DNA of 44,213 bases from Candidatus Segatella papionis (lineage in GTDB: Bacteria > Bacteroidota > Bacteroidia > Bacteroidales > Bacteroidaceae): positions 3,191 to 47,403 of the forward strand of contig DBLF01000011.1 in the NCBI GenBank assembly GCA_002297965.1, in the 5' to 3' direction. The position numbers and the translations under genes are program-made. The notes under the pieces were generated by a model that had not been told where the DNA came from, did no database searches, and was given only the letters and a program-made list of their open reading frames with translations. Every line of letters starts with the position of its first letter. The first letter of the stretch is position 1. Of this stretch, positions 15,581-23,638 are shown piece by piece.

Positions 15581-16240
15581 ATGAAAAAGATGGTATTAAT
15601 GATGGTGGCAGCCTTGGCACTATCCGCCAACTGCACCACGGCTCAAGCACAAAGCCAAGAGTCTCAGTATAGCCAGATGCTGGCAAAACAGCTCAAGAAG
15701 GAATACAAGAACAAGCTGAAAGAGCTGAAAAAGGAAAAGTGGCAGATTTATGGTTCTTCCAAGACACTGGAAGTTGCCTTGCTCACCCACTACGACAAAC
15801 TGGAGAAGGGGGGAGAAGACGCACACGAGGTAATTGGAACCGCCACCAAGTTTAAGTCGAAGAACATCGGTCACCAAACTGCCATCAACAATGCCTGCAA
15901 TATCTATGCTCGCCAAGCAGGAAGCCATGTGAAGGGAAGAGTGGTAAGCGACATGGGTGCCAACAGCGACAGCATTGCAGGTGAGTTCGACCATTTCTAC
16001 GGAGCCTACCAGTCGCTCGTGGAAAAAGAAATCAAGGGCGAAATGCAGGAGAGCTTCAGCCTCATCAGACCTTACAAGGATGGAACTTACGAAATGCAGA
16101 CCTTCTTCATCGTAAACGAGGCTGCTGCAAGCAAGGCTCGCTTGCGCGCCTTCGAAATAGCTGCCAAGGAGTCGGCAGTGGCACAAAAGTATGCCTCCCA
16201 AGTAGGCAAATTCATCAAGGAAGGATTCGACGCACAATAA
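15581..16240 (+). CDS. Exported protein of unknown function
   Basis: I do not recognise a family. The start at 15581 gives a clean signal peptide (KKMVLMMVAALALSANC, then a TTAQAQ cleavage region) and a 219-residue protein; the frame extends upstream, but those codons lie in the leader and promoter zone. The mature N-terminus is highly charged and probably helical (lysine/glutamate-rich, residues 35-60). A mixed alpha/beta region follows, with GTATKFKSKNIGHQTAINNA and a long helix at the end. This overall pattern is reminiscent of LPP20-type envelope proteins, as in the next gene, but that is a guess. It is first in a set with the genes at 16327 and 18212, so the three products may act together in the periplasm or at the surface. 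Confidence 0.65.
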   Translation: MKKMVLMMVAALALSANCTTAQAQSQESQYSQMLAKQLKKEYKNKLKELKKEKWQIYGSSKTLEVALLTHYDKLEKGGEDAHEVIGTATKFKSKNIGHQTAINNACNIYARQAGSHVKGRVVSDMGANSDSIAGEFDHFYGAYQSLVEKEIKGEMQESFSLIRPYKDGTYEMQTFFIVNEAAASKARLRAFEIAAKESAVAQKYASQVGKFIKEGFDAQ

Positions 16241-16326
16241 AAGAGCAAACAGCAAAAAACAAAAATCGATACATAAACAAACGATTACAAACGACAGATT
16301 ACAGATTCTAAGCAAAGACAAAACTT

Positions 16327-18195
16327 ATGCACAAAACGATTTGGATGCTCCTGATGCTCCTCCTCCCACTCGCCAGCGTGGCACAGACTGCGGAGGAAAG
16401 AGCTGAGCAAATGAAAGCGAACGCTGACTACATCTGCGGCGAGGGATGGGGAGAAACTTATAACTCTGCCGACCAAGCCGCCCTAGCAGACCTCATCAGC
16501 AAAATCTCTCTCAACATTTCCAACTCCTTCGAAATCAAGGAAGAGGAGTTTAACACAAACAGCAACTTTGACTCCAAGACTGCGGTTACATCGGTGATGA
16601 ACAGCTATGCACAAGCCACACTCACCAATACCAACAACCTCGTCATCAGCAACACGCCACAAACCCATGTGCTGAGATACATCAAGAGAAGCGAGGTGAA
16701 CAAAATCTTCGACGAACGCAAGGAAAAGGTGTTCGACTATGTGCGCTCTGCCATGCGTGCCGAGGAAAAGGCAAAGATAGACGATGCACTGAGAAACTAC
16801 TACTGGGCTTTCGCCATGGTAAGAAGCTTGCAATATCCTAACAGTGTGAAGATGACCATCGACGGGGTGCAGCGTCTGCTCGTAACTTGGATTCCACAGC
16901 AGATAGAGGAAATACTGGGTAACATCTCCACTAAGGTGGCTAGCAAAGATGGAAACGACATCAACCTTTTCATCAAGTACAAGGGAGAACCCGTGGCAAG
17001 CCTAGATTACACCTACTTCGACGGACAAACCTGGAGCAACCTCTATAGCGCCAAGGACGGTATGGGAATCGTGGAGCTGAGACCGGGAGTGGATATCAAC
17101 AGCCTACAGTTGAAATACGAGTATGAGTACGCCGACCAATGCCAAATAGACAAGGAATTGGAAAGCGTGATGCACCTCTTCAAGGGCACGCCCTTCAAGA
17201 ACGCCACCACATACATCAACAACCTCGACAAGAAGACCGCTGTATCCAGCGAAGCCAAGAAAGACTTCGAAAAATCGGTGAAGACGGAATCGGCAGCCAA
17301 CCTCGCAGACTTAGGAAAGGTGGAAGACGAGAAGACTCTCGCCGACATCATGGGCAAGGTGGTGAACGCCATCAAGACACAAAACTACGACAGTGCCAAC
17401 GAATACTTCTCGGAGGACGGACTGGAGATGTACAAGAAATTGCTCAATTATGGCAAGGCGAGACTCTTGGGCGACCCACAGTTCTCTTTCTACAAGATGG
17501 GCAAGCGAGTGGTGTGCCGTAGCATCCCGATGGCATTCTCCTTCCAGAACAACAAGCGCAAGTTTGTGGAAGACGTGACATTCACCTTCGACGAGAACAA
17601 GAAGATAGAATGCGTGGCTTTCGGACTAGGTAGCCAGGCGAAGACCGACATCTTCAACAAGGGTGTGGGCGCATGGAGTGACTATGCAAAGATGGTCATC
17701 GCCACTTTCCTGGAGAACTACAAGACGGCATTCGCCCTGAAACGACTCGACTATCTGGAGAGCGTGTTCGACGACAACGCCACCATCATCACGGGTCACA
17801 TCATCAAGAAAGCGCCCAAGGTGGCCATCGAGGGAGAAAGCTACATCGCCAACAACAACAAGCTCATCAAATACACACGCCAAACCAAGAGCGAGTATAT
17901 GAGAAAGCTGAAGATGTGCTTCCAAAGCAATCAATTCATCAACATCCGATTCGCCGACAACGACGTGGTAAAGATGGGAGCCGGCGGCGAGACCTACGGC
18001 ATCCAAATCAAGCAAGACTACTACTCCACCAACTACGGCGACCACGGTTACCTCTTCCTAATGGTGGATTTCAACGACCCAGAGAACCCATCCATCAAGG
18101 TGAGAACCTGGCAGCCAGACCGCAACCCAAACATCAACTCGAACCTTCCTCGTTCGAACAGAGACTGGGGTATCATCGGTCCAGGAAACTTCTAA
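16327..18195 (+). CDS. Exported LPP20-like protein, function unknown
   Basis: A 622-residue exported protein with a signal peptide at residues 1-19 (ending SVAQ). Residues about 30-160 (GEGWGETYNSADQAALADLIS, then a long helical part) resemble the LPP20 lipoprotein fold seen in Bacteroidetes and epsilon-proteobacteria, although no lipobox Cys follows the signal. The middle is beta-rich. Residues about 340-560 include two stretches of NTF2-like or Cys-free alpha+beta character (SANEYFSEDGLEMYKK, and RLDYLESVFDDNATII) of the kind found in SnoaL-like folds. The C-terminus is polar. The 86-bp gap from the gene before holds no clear promoter or terminator, so the two are probably co-transcribed. 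No catalytic residues can be named. Confidence 0.6.
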   Translation: MHKTIWMLLMLLLPLASVAQTAEERAEQMKANADYICGEGWGETYNSADQAALADLISKISLNISNSFEIKEEEFNTNSNFDSKTAVTSVMNSYAQATLTNTNNLVISNTPQTHVLRYIKRSEVNKIFDERKEKVFDYVRSAMRAEEKAKIDDALRNYYWAFAMVRSLQYPNSVKMTIDGVQRLLVTWIPQQIEEILGNISTKVASKDGNDINLFIKYKGEPVASLDYTYFDGQTWSNLYSAKDGMGIVELRPGVDINSLQLKYEYEYADQCQIDKELESVMHLFKGTPFKNATTYINNLDKKTAVSSEAKKDFEKSVKTESAANLADLGKVEDEKTLADIMGKVVNAIKTQNYDSANEYFSEDGLEMYKKLLNYGKARLLGDPQFSFYKMGKRVVCRSIPMAFSFQNNKRKFVEDVTFTFDENKKIECVAFGLGSQAKTDIFNKGVGAWSDYAKMVIATFLENYKTAFALKRLDYLESVFDDNATIITGHIIKKAPKVAIEGESYIANNNKLIKYTRQTKSEYMRKLKMCFQSNQFINIRFADNDVVKMGAGGETYGIQIKQDYYSTNYGDHGYLFLMVDFNDPENPSIKVRTWQPDRNPNINSNLPRSNRDWGIIGPGNF

Positions 18196-18211
18196 ATAAA
18201 AATAAGAGCTT

Positions 18212-19948
18212 ATGAACAGAACATATCCTATGCTCGGCATGCTTTTGCTGCTCGGACTGCACGCCACACCTAGTTATTCACAGAACGACGACTTCGTGAA
18301 GCAGTTCCAACAGGCTAGACAAGGAATGCTGGACGAATACAACAAGTTTCGCAACACTGTACTTACCGACTACGATAAGTATATGCAAGGCGTGTGGAAA
18401 GAATACAAGAAATTCAAGGGGGACGTGCGCTCGCAAGTGCCCAAGCCGAAGACACCACCAGCATACACCCAGCCTAAGCAGCCAGAGAAGCCAGTGACCG
18501 TGAAGCCAAAGATGCCTGTCAGCCCAATCGTCATCCCTGAAGGCGGATTCGGCAATCTCGTAAAAAGACCAGACCTGGGACAAGTTCCGGCTCTGCCTAC
18601 TGACCCATTGGCAAAGGTTCCTACCGTTCCGACAACTCCGGAAACGCCAGCTGTGCCCGAAACACCCAAGAAGCCCAACGACCCTAAGGCACCTACAGTG
18701 CGCCCTGACATAGAGCCGGTGAACAAGCCCAAACTGCCTGAGGTAAAGCCCGACATTCCAGACATCGAATACACAGGCTCGGGCATCGAGATACCGCTGA
18801 TGCCAGCCGTGGCTGCCATCCCTGTAATGCCTGCCTTGCCAAACATCGCACACGTCAACGTGCCTGCCAGCAAGCAAAGCATCGACGTAAACTTCTACGG
18901 CGAGCCACTGCAGATGCAGAAGGCTACCCAACTCGCCTCGATGAGCATCAGCACGACCGACGATGTAGCCAACTACTGGAAACTCCTCAAGAAATCAGAC
19001 CTCAAGGATGTTACCCAGGCTTTCGCCACCGAATCCAGAAAAATGGGACTCAGCGACTGGGGCTCAGCTATGCTCGTGGAGAAATACATCCAAGAAGCAA
19101 TGCCGAAGGCTAGCCAGAACGAGCGAATCATTGCCGCACAATATGTACTTGCCAACTGTGGTTACAATGTTCGACTCGCCCTATGCGGCAAGTCGGTGGT
19201 GATGCTTGTGCCTTACGCCGAGCACGTATTCGAGAAATCTTATCTCAACATCGACGGAAAACGCTACTACATCTACCCAAACGTAGAAGACGATGGCAGT
19301 TTCCGCTCCTGCGAATTGCCTAAAGGCGCAGAACTAGGAAAAGACATGGAGCTACGCTTCACAGGTAAATTATCCATCGGAGACGAGACCAAGCCTTTCA
19401 GCTATAACGCTGCCGGAATCACCCTGCAAGGAGAAGTGCCTACGGGCTACATGGGGTTGCTAGATGAATACCCTATCATCGACATTCCTACCGTAGCCTC
19501 ATCCGTCGTAGATAAAAAACTGCGCGACAACGTGGTGGAACAAATCAAAGCACAAGTACAAGGATTGAGCGAGCAGGATGCAGCCAACCGTATCTTGCAT
19601 TTCATACAGAAAGGATTTCCATACGCCACCGACGACGAACAGTTTAAGCGCGAGAAATACTTCTATTTCGAGGAAAGCCTGTATTATCCCAAGAACGACT
19701 GCGAGGATCGCGCCATCTTCTACGCTTATCTCGTGCATGAAATTCTGGGACTCGACGTACACCTCATCCAGTTCCCTGGTCACGAGTGTACAGCTGTGGC
19801 ATTCCACGAGCCTGTGGAGAACGGAACGTCCTACCAATACAAAGGACAAACCTACTACATCTGCGACCCAACCTATATTGGCGCAAGAATCGGCAAGTGT
19901 ATGCCACAATATGCCAAGGAATCACCACAGATAGAAGTTTGGTACTAA
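18212..19948 (+). CDS. Exported proline-rich transglutaminase-like protein
   Basis: Predicted periplasmic or surface protein. Residues 1-24 are a signal peptide, 25-70 a charged helix, and about 75-200 a proline-rich linker with many KPxxP and PxTPxTP units. The C-terminal part is a transglutaminase-like papain fold. The presumed catalytic triad is visible: Cys497 in NDCEDRA, His524 in GHECTAVAF, Asp552 in CDPTYIG. All three are intact, so cysteine protease, amidase or crosslinking activity is plausible. The proline-rich linker would let the catalytic part reach across the envelope. It lies 16 nt after the LPP20-like gene, so it shares its operon. The substrate is unknown; a partner of the two upstream proteins is one possibility. 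Confidence 0.78.
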   Translation: MNRTYPMLGMLLLLGLHATPSYSQNDDFVKQFQQARQGMLDEYNKFRNTVLTDYDKYMQGVWKEYKKFKGDVRSQVPKPKTPPAYTQPKQPEKPVTVKPKMPVSPIVIPEGGFGNLVKRPDLGQVPALPTDPLAKVPTVPTTPETPAVPETPKKPNDPKAPTVRPDIEPVNKPKLPEVKPDIPDIEYTGSGIEIPLMPAVAAIPVMPALPNIAHVNVPASKQSIDVNFYGEPLQMQKATQLASMSISTTDDVANYWKLLKKSDLKDVTQAFATESRKMGLSDWGSAMLVEKYIQEAMPKASQNERIIAAQYVLANCGYNVRLALCGKSVVMLVPYAEHVFEKSYLNIDGKRYYIYPNVEDDGSFRSCELPKGAELGKDMELRFTGKLSIGDETKPFSYNAAGITLQGEVPTGYMGLLDEYPIIDIPTVASSVVDKKLRDNVVEQIKAQVQGLSEQDAANRILHFIQKGFPYATDDEQFKREKYFYFEESLYYPKNDCEDRAIFYAYLVHEILGLDVHLIQFPGHECTAVAFHEPVENGTSYQYKGQTYYICDPTYIGARIGKCMPQYAKESPQIEVWY

Positions 19949-19967
19949 ATCAAATACATCATACACT

Positions 19968-20013
19968 AAGAAGCCATTGGTTGTCCTTTCAGGAAACAGC
20001 CAATGGCTTCTTT
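19968..20013. terminator. Bidirectional terminator between convergent operons
   Basis: A 13-bp stem, AAGAAGCCATTGG pairing with CCAATGGCTTCTT, lies between the transglutaminase-like gene and the oppositely oriented kinase gene. The T run is short on both strands, so efficiency may be moderate. Confidence 0.8.
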
Positions 20014-20023
20014 GCGTATGTTT

Positions 20024-21286
20024 CTATTCATATTCCAGGATATGCTCAAACCTGCTCCAGGGAGAATGGCGATACGTATCGCCGCTCCCCTTGGGCACAT
20101 ACAAGACGATTCGCCGGAATGCCGATGCCTCGAAGACATCCTTCAATTCTGCCTTCCAGATGTCATTGCCTATATAGGGTGGCGTAGAACTACGGAAACA
20201 GATGCTCTGCAGCTGGGGGCTATCGGTCACCATCCCTTTCATCACATGGAACTGAGTGTCGGGAAACACCAATTTCTTGAGGTTCGGTTGATGGGCAAAA
20301 GCCTCTTTCTCTATCTCGTCCACCTTATAAGTCATTCCCTGATAGTTAACTGTCTTGGGTATCTCAATGCACGAATCACGAGAGTTGGCTGCCTTGACAG
20401 ATACAACTCCGCCTCCCCAGGAAGTGTAGGCTAGGTTTCCCACCTCAAATTCTGCCACCACATCATATCCTGTAGCAGGCTGAAAGACCTTATTATATAT
20501 AAAGGCTCCCAAAGAACCTACCACCAGCAGACATAGGGCAAGCCAAAGCACGAGCAATGCGCGATGCAAGCGATGGACTCTCTGTCGAAGGGCGGCTATG
20601 TTAGGATACCGCTCTGCCAACGGTCCGAAACAATGCTTAAGAGCCATACGATAAGACAAGTTGAGCTGCATCTTGTCTAAGATGACACCTACGCTGTATA
20701 TGTCATTACGTACATCCGTAACTCCTCCTACCTTTTGTTCGGGCGAAGCGTATCCATCCGTCCCCGCAGGCTCCTTCAAGACAGCATAGCTATCGGCATC
20801 AGACAATCCGAAGTCTATCAGTTTCAAGACTCCCCCACTACGGGTAACCATCATATTGGAAGGCTTCAGGTCGCGATGCACCACCTGCTTGTCGTGGACA
20901 AACTCAAGAGCCCTCAGCAATTGGTCTGCCACATGCACACGATCCGACTTGGAATGAGGCAGCTTGAGCCACTCTTCCAGGGTCACCCCGTCGATCCACT
21001 CCATCACCAGACACTCACCATATCCGTCCACTTCCTCAATGCCCGCCACCTCGACGACACCCGGATGCTGGATATGGCACAAAATATCGAATTCCTTATG
21101 CAACAAGTTTCGATACACCTCATCATTGCGCACAGCAGGGGCTAGCGCCTTCAACATCCACCATTTGCCATCACGCTTGGCACGAACGAGGACATTGAAG
21201 CCACTACTAGACACTTCCGTCATTTCGCAGAACTGAGCGGAAGTCGTATCAGATGGGGGATAATAGAAACCCGAAACTTGCTCCAT
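20024..21286 (-). CDS. Membrane Ser/Thr protein kinase with BspA-like leucine-rich ectodomain
   Basis: A Hanks-type kinase of 420 residues. Visible elements: ATP Lys46 in WWMLKAL, helix-C Glu65, catalytic loop HRDLKPSN with Asp139, DFG at 158-160, and GYASPEQ as the APE motif. The glycine-rich loop is poor (SSSGFNVLV). A single membrane segment at about 243-263 separates it from an outer part (270-420) that contains a leucine-rich repeat type 5 stretch (EIEKEAFAHQPNLKKLVFP), as in BspA-like proteins. So a signal outside could be coupled to phosphorylation inside, as in PASTA kinases but with a different sensor. It is convergent with the transglutaminase operon. Its -7 box ends five bases before the ATG, suggesting a leaderless mRNA. 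Confidence 0.88.
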   Translation of the reverse strand: MEQVSGFYYPPSDTTSAQFCEMTEVSSSGFNVLVRAKRDGKWWMLKALAPAVRNDEVYRNLLHKEFDILCHIQHPGVVEVAGIEEVDGYGECLVMEWIDGVTLEEWLKLPHSKSDRVHVADQLLRALEFVHDKQVVHRDLKPSNMMVTRSGGVLKLIDFGLSDADSYAVLKEPAGTDGYASPEQKVGGVTDVRNDIYSVGVILDKMQLNLSYRMALKHCFGPLAERYPNIAALRQRVHRLHRALLVLWLALCLLVVGSLGAFIYNKVFQPATGYDVVAEFEVGNLAYTSWGGGVVSVKAANSRDSCIEIPKTVNYQGMTYKVDEIEKEAFAHQPNLKKLVFPDTQFHVMKGMVTDSPQLQSICFRSSTPPYIGNDIWKAELKDVFEASAFRRIVLYVPKGSGDTYRHSPWSRFEHILEYE

Positions 21287-21291
21287 ACGTG

Positions 21292-21299
21292 CAAAGATA
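21292..21299 (-). promoter_or_regulatory. Predicted -7 box (TATCTTTG) of the kinase gene, leaderless geometry
   Basis: The minus strand reads TATCTTTG and ends five nt before the ATG at 21286. With the usual -7 placement the transcript would begin at or next to the start codon. No TTTG is found 19-21 nt upstream. Confidence 0.5.
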
Positions 21300-21384
21300 C
21301 AACATTTTTGACAAACAAGAGCTATATTTTCATCTTTTTATCACGTTTTTAGGCAAGAATGGACGATAACTCATCAAAAAGTAG

Positions 21385-21392
21385 TATCTTTG
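21385..21392 (+). promoter_or_regulatory. Predicted -7 box (TATCTTTG) of the SDR/PAP2 gene pair
   Basis: Full TAnnTTTG match, 30 nt ahead of the ATG at 21423. It is divergent from the kinase promoter, the two boxes being about 85 bp apart. Confidence 0.55.
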
Positions 21393-21422
21393 CAGCCGAA
21401 ATTGCAATTTTATAAATAATTA

Positions 21423-22418
21423 ATGAAGATTCTAGTAACGGGTGCGTCGGGATTCATCGGCAGCTACATCGTAGAGGAAGCCTTGCGACAAGGCATGGAA
21501 ACCTGGGCGGCTGTACGCCCCACCAGCAGCAAGAAGTATCTGCAAGACGAGCGCATCCATTTTATCAATCTCAATCTTTCGTCGCAGGAAGAGTTGGAGA
21601 AAGAACTCGCCCCGCACGAGTTCGACTATATCGTGCATGCAGCTGGCGCCACCAAGTGCCTGCATGCAGAGGACTTTTACAGGGTGAACACAGAGGGAAC
21701 CAAGAACCTCGTGAATGCCATCGTGCATCTCCAGATGCCTATCAAGCGATTTGTATTCGTCAGCTCGCTTAGCATCTTCGGGGCCATCCGTGAGGAACAG
21801 CCTTACCAGGAAATCTCGGAACACGACACCCCGAAGCCAAACACAGCTTACGGCAAGAGCAAGTTGGAGGCCGAACGTTATCTCGACAGCATCGGCAACA
21901 ATTTCCCGTACATCATTCTTCGTCCTACGGGCGTATATGGCCCTAGGGAAAAAGACTACTTCCTCATGGCAAAGAGCATTAAGCAGCACGTGGATTTCGC
22001 CGTGGGGTATAAAAGACAGGACATCACCTTCGTATATGTGCAGGATGTGGTACAGGCTGTGTTCCTCGCCCTCGACCATGGGATGAACGGCAGGAAGTAT
22101 TTCCTCAGCGACGGGGAGGTGTATCAGTCGGAAGCATTCAGCGACCTGATTCACACAGAATTGGGAAATCCTTGGATGCTGCGCATCAAGGCTCCCATCT
22201 GGGTGTTACGCATCGTTACTTTCTTTGGAGAGTATATCGGAAGGATAACGGGAAAAATGTCGGCTCTCAACAACGACAAGTACAACATCCTGAAGCAACG
22301 CAACTGGCGATGCGACATCGAGCCAGCCATGGACGAGCTGGGCTACCATCCTCACTACCCATTGGAAAGAGGCGTAAAACTCGCCATCAAGTGGTACAAG
22401 GAAAACGGATGGCTATAA
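21423..22418 (+). CDS. NAD(P)-dependent epimerase/dehydratase (extended SDR family)
   Basis: Cytoplasmic oxidoreductase or sugar-nucleotide epimerase of 331 residues. Rossmann motif GASGFIG at 7-13, the HAAG strand near 72, catalytic Ser in VSSLS near 114 and Tyr143-x3-Lys147 (YGKSK) are all present. The C-terminal substrate part does not reveal the substrate. The next gene codes for a PAP2/Aur1-like membrane enzyme, 77 nt further on, so a lipid role should be considered. Some atypical SDR enzymes reduce ceramide intermediates in sphingolipid-making bacteria, and Bacteroidales make sphingolipids. That is only a hypothesis; a nucleotide-sugar epimerase for the glycans made nearby is equally possible. 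Confidence 0.85.
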   Translation: MKILVTGASGFIGSYIVEEALRQGMETWAAVRPTSSKKYLQDERIHFINLNLSSQEELEKELAPHEFDYIVHAAGATKCLHAEDFYRVNTEGTKNLVNAIVHLQMPIKRFVFVSSLSIFGAIREEQPYQEISEHDTPKPNTAYGKSKLEAERYLDSIGNNFPYIILRPTGVYGPREKDYFLMAKSIKQHVDFAVGYKRQDITFVYVQDVVQAVFLALDHGMNGRKYFLSDGEVYQSEAFSDLIHTELGNPWMLRIKAPIWVLRIVTFFGEYIGRITGKMSALNNDKYNILKQRNWRCDIEPAMDELGYHPHYPLERGVKLAIKWYKENGWL

Positions 22419-22495
22419 ATAGTGTTTAGTGTATAATGTGTTTAATGGCATTGGAACTACAACTAAACACTAAACATGAAACATTAAACATTAAA

Positions 22496-23485
22496 ATGAT
22501 TAAAGATTATTTCAAGATAGACAAGAACCCCAAGAAAGGACTCTTGCCACTGGAATGGGTGGTATTGGGCTATATGGCGATAACCCTCATCACGATGCTC
22601 TTCACCTACACCAAGGTGGTGAACCCCGAGTCGATGCTTTGGGGGCGACTAAGGGTACTCGCAATGACCATCGCTCTTTGGGGTGTATATCGCATGATAC
22701 CCTGCCGAGTGACCAAGATGATACGCATCATGGCACAAATCGCCCTGCTTGCCTGGTGGTACCCAGATACTTATGAAATCAATCGAATGTTCCCCAACCT
22801 CGACCATGTGTTCGCAGGATGGGAACAAGAGCTCTTCGGATGCCAACCCGCCTTGCTCTTCGCCAAGGCGATGCCATGGGCGGTGGTGAGCGAACTAATG
22901 TCGATGGGCTATTTTATGTACTACCCGATGATAGCGGCTGTGGTGCTCTTCTATTTCTTCTGTAGATACTACGAGGCGGAGAGAGCGTGCTTCGTGATGC
23001 TCACCAGCTTCTTCATCTACTACCTCATCTTCATCTATGTGCCCGTGGTGGGACCAACATTCTACTACGATGCCGTGGGAGTGGATGAAATAGCCAAGGG
23101 TATCTTCCCTGCTATGGGCGACTACTTCAATAGCCATACCGACTGTTTACCGACACCGGGATATACCGATGGAATCTTCTATCAACTCGTAGAGGATGCC
23201 AAGGAAGCGGGCGAACGACCTACCGCAGCCTTCCCGAGTTCGCACGTAGGAGTAAGCACCATCTGCATGCTCCTGGCCTGGCACTCAGGCAACAGGAAGT
23301 TGCTCTTCGTGATGTTGCCTTTCTATGTGTTCCTGTGTATGGCTACGGTCTATATCCAGGCACACTACTTGATAGATGCCTTGGCAGGATTCGTATCGGC
23401 AGTGGTCATCTATTTCGCCTTGATGGCGGTATCGAAGGGAATGATGGAAAGCAAAAGCTCTTCATCAAGACTTCGGTTCAATTAG
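22496..23485 (+). CDS. PAP2 superfamily membrane protein (Aur1-like)
   Basis: Integral membrane phosphatase or phospho-head-group transferase. With the ATG at 22496 it is 329 residues (MIKDYFKIDKNPKKG start; an ATG further upstream gives an implausible leader peptide). At least six hydrophobic segments are visible. The PAP2 catalytic elements are FPSSHVG with His250 and HYLIDALAG with His290 and Asp294. The long first part and the spacing of motifs resemble the Aur1/inositol-phosphorylceramide-synthase branch (PAP2_3) rather than simple lipid-phosphate phosphatases. The 77-nt gap from the SDR gene is A+T-rich and has no evident terminator. The exact reaction is not deducible, though a lipid substrate is likely. 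Confidence 0.82.
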   Translation: MIKDYFKIDKNPKKGLLPLEWVVLGYMAITLITMLFTYTKVVNPESMLWGRLRVLAMTIALWGVYRMIPCRVTKMIRIMAQIALLAWWYPDTYEINRMFPNLDHVFAGWEQELFGCQPALLFAKAMPWAVVSELMSMGYFMYYPMIAAVVLFYFFCRYYEAERACFVMLTSFFIYYLIFIYVPVVGPTFYYDAVGVDEIAKGIFPAMGDYFNSHTDCLPTPGYTDGIFYQLVEDAKEAGERPTAAFPSSHVGVSTICMLLAWHSGNRKLLFVMLPFYVFLCMATVYIQAHYLIDALAGFVSAVVIYFALMAVSKGMMESKSSSSRLRFN

Positions 23486-23501
23486 AACCCGAGAATTCAT
23501 C

Positions 23502-23577
23502 TTGATTTTCAAGACTCAATTTGATTTTCAAGACTCAATTAAAATTTCAAAATTCAATTTGATTTTCAGAACTCAAT
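23502..23577. repeat. Four tandem 19-bp repeats between the PAP2 gene and miaB
   Basis: Units start at 23502, 23521, 23540 and 23559. Units 1 and 2 are identical (TTGATTTTCAAGACTCAAT), unit 4 differs at two positions, and unit 3 is more diverged. The array begins 16 bp after the PAP2 stop and ends 61 bp before miaB. No promoter box is seen there. Confidence 0.88.
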
Positions 23578-23638
23578 TAGAAATCAGACATTTACAAATA
23601 AACAAAACATTAAGAAAAAGTAGAATTCATCTAGAACA

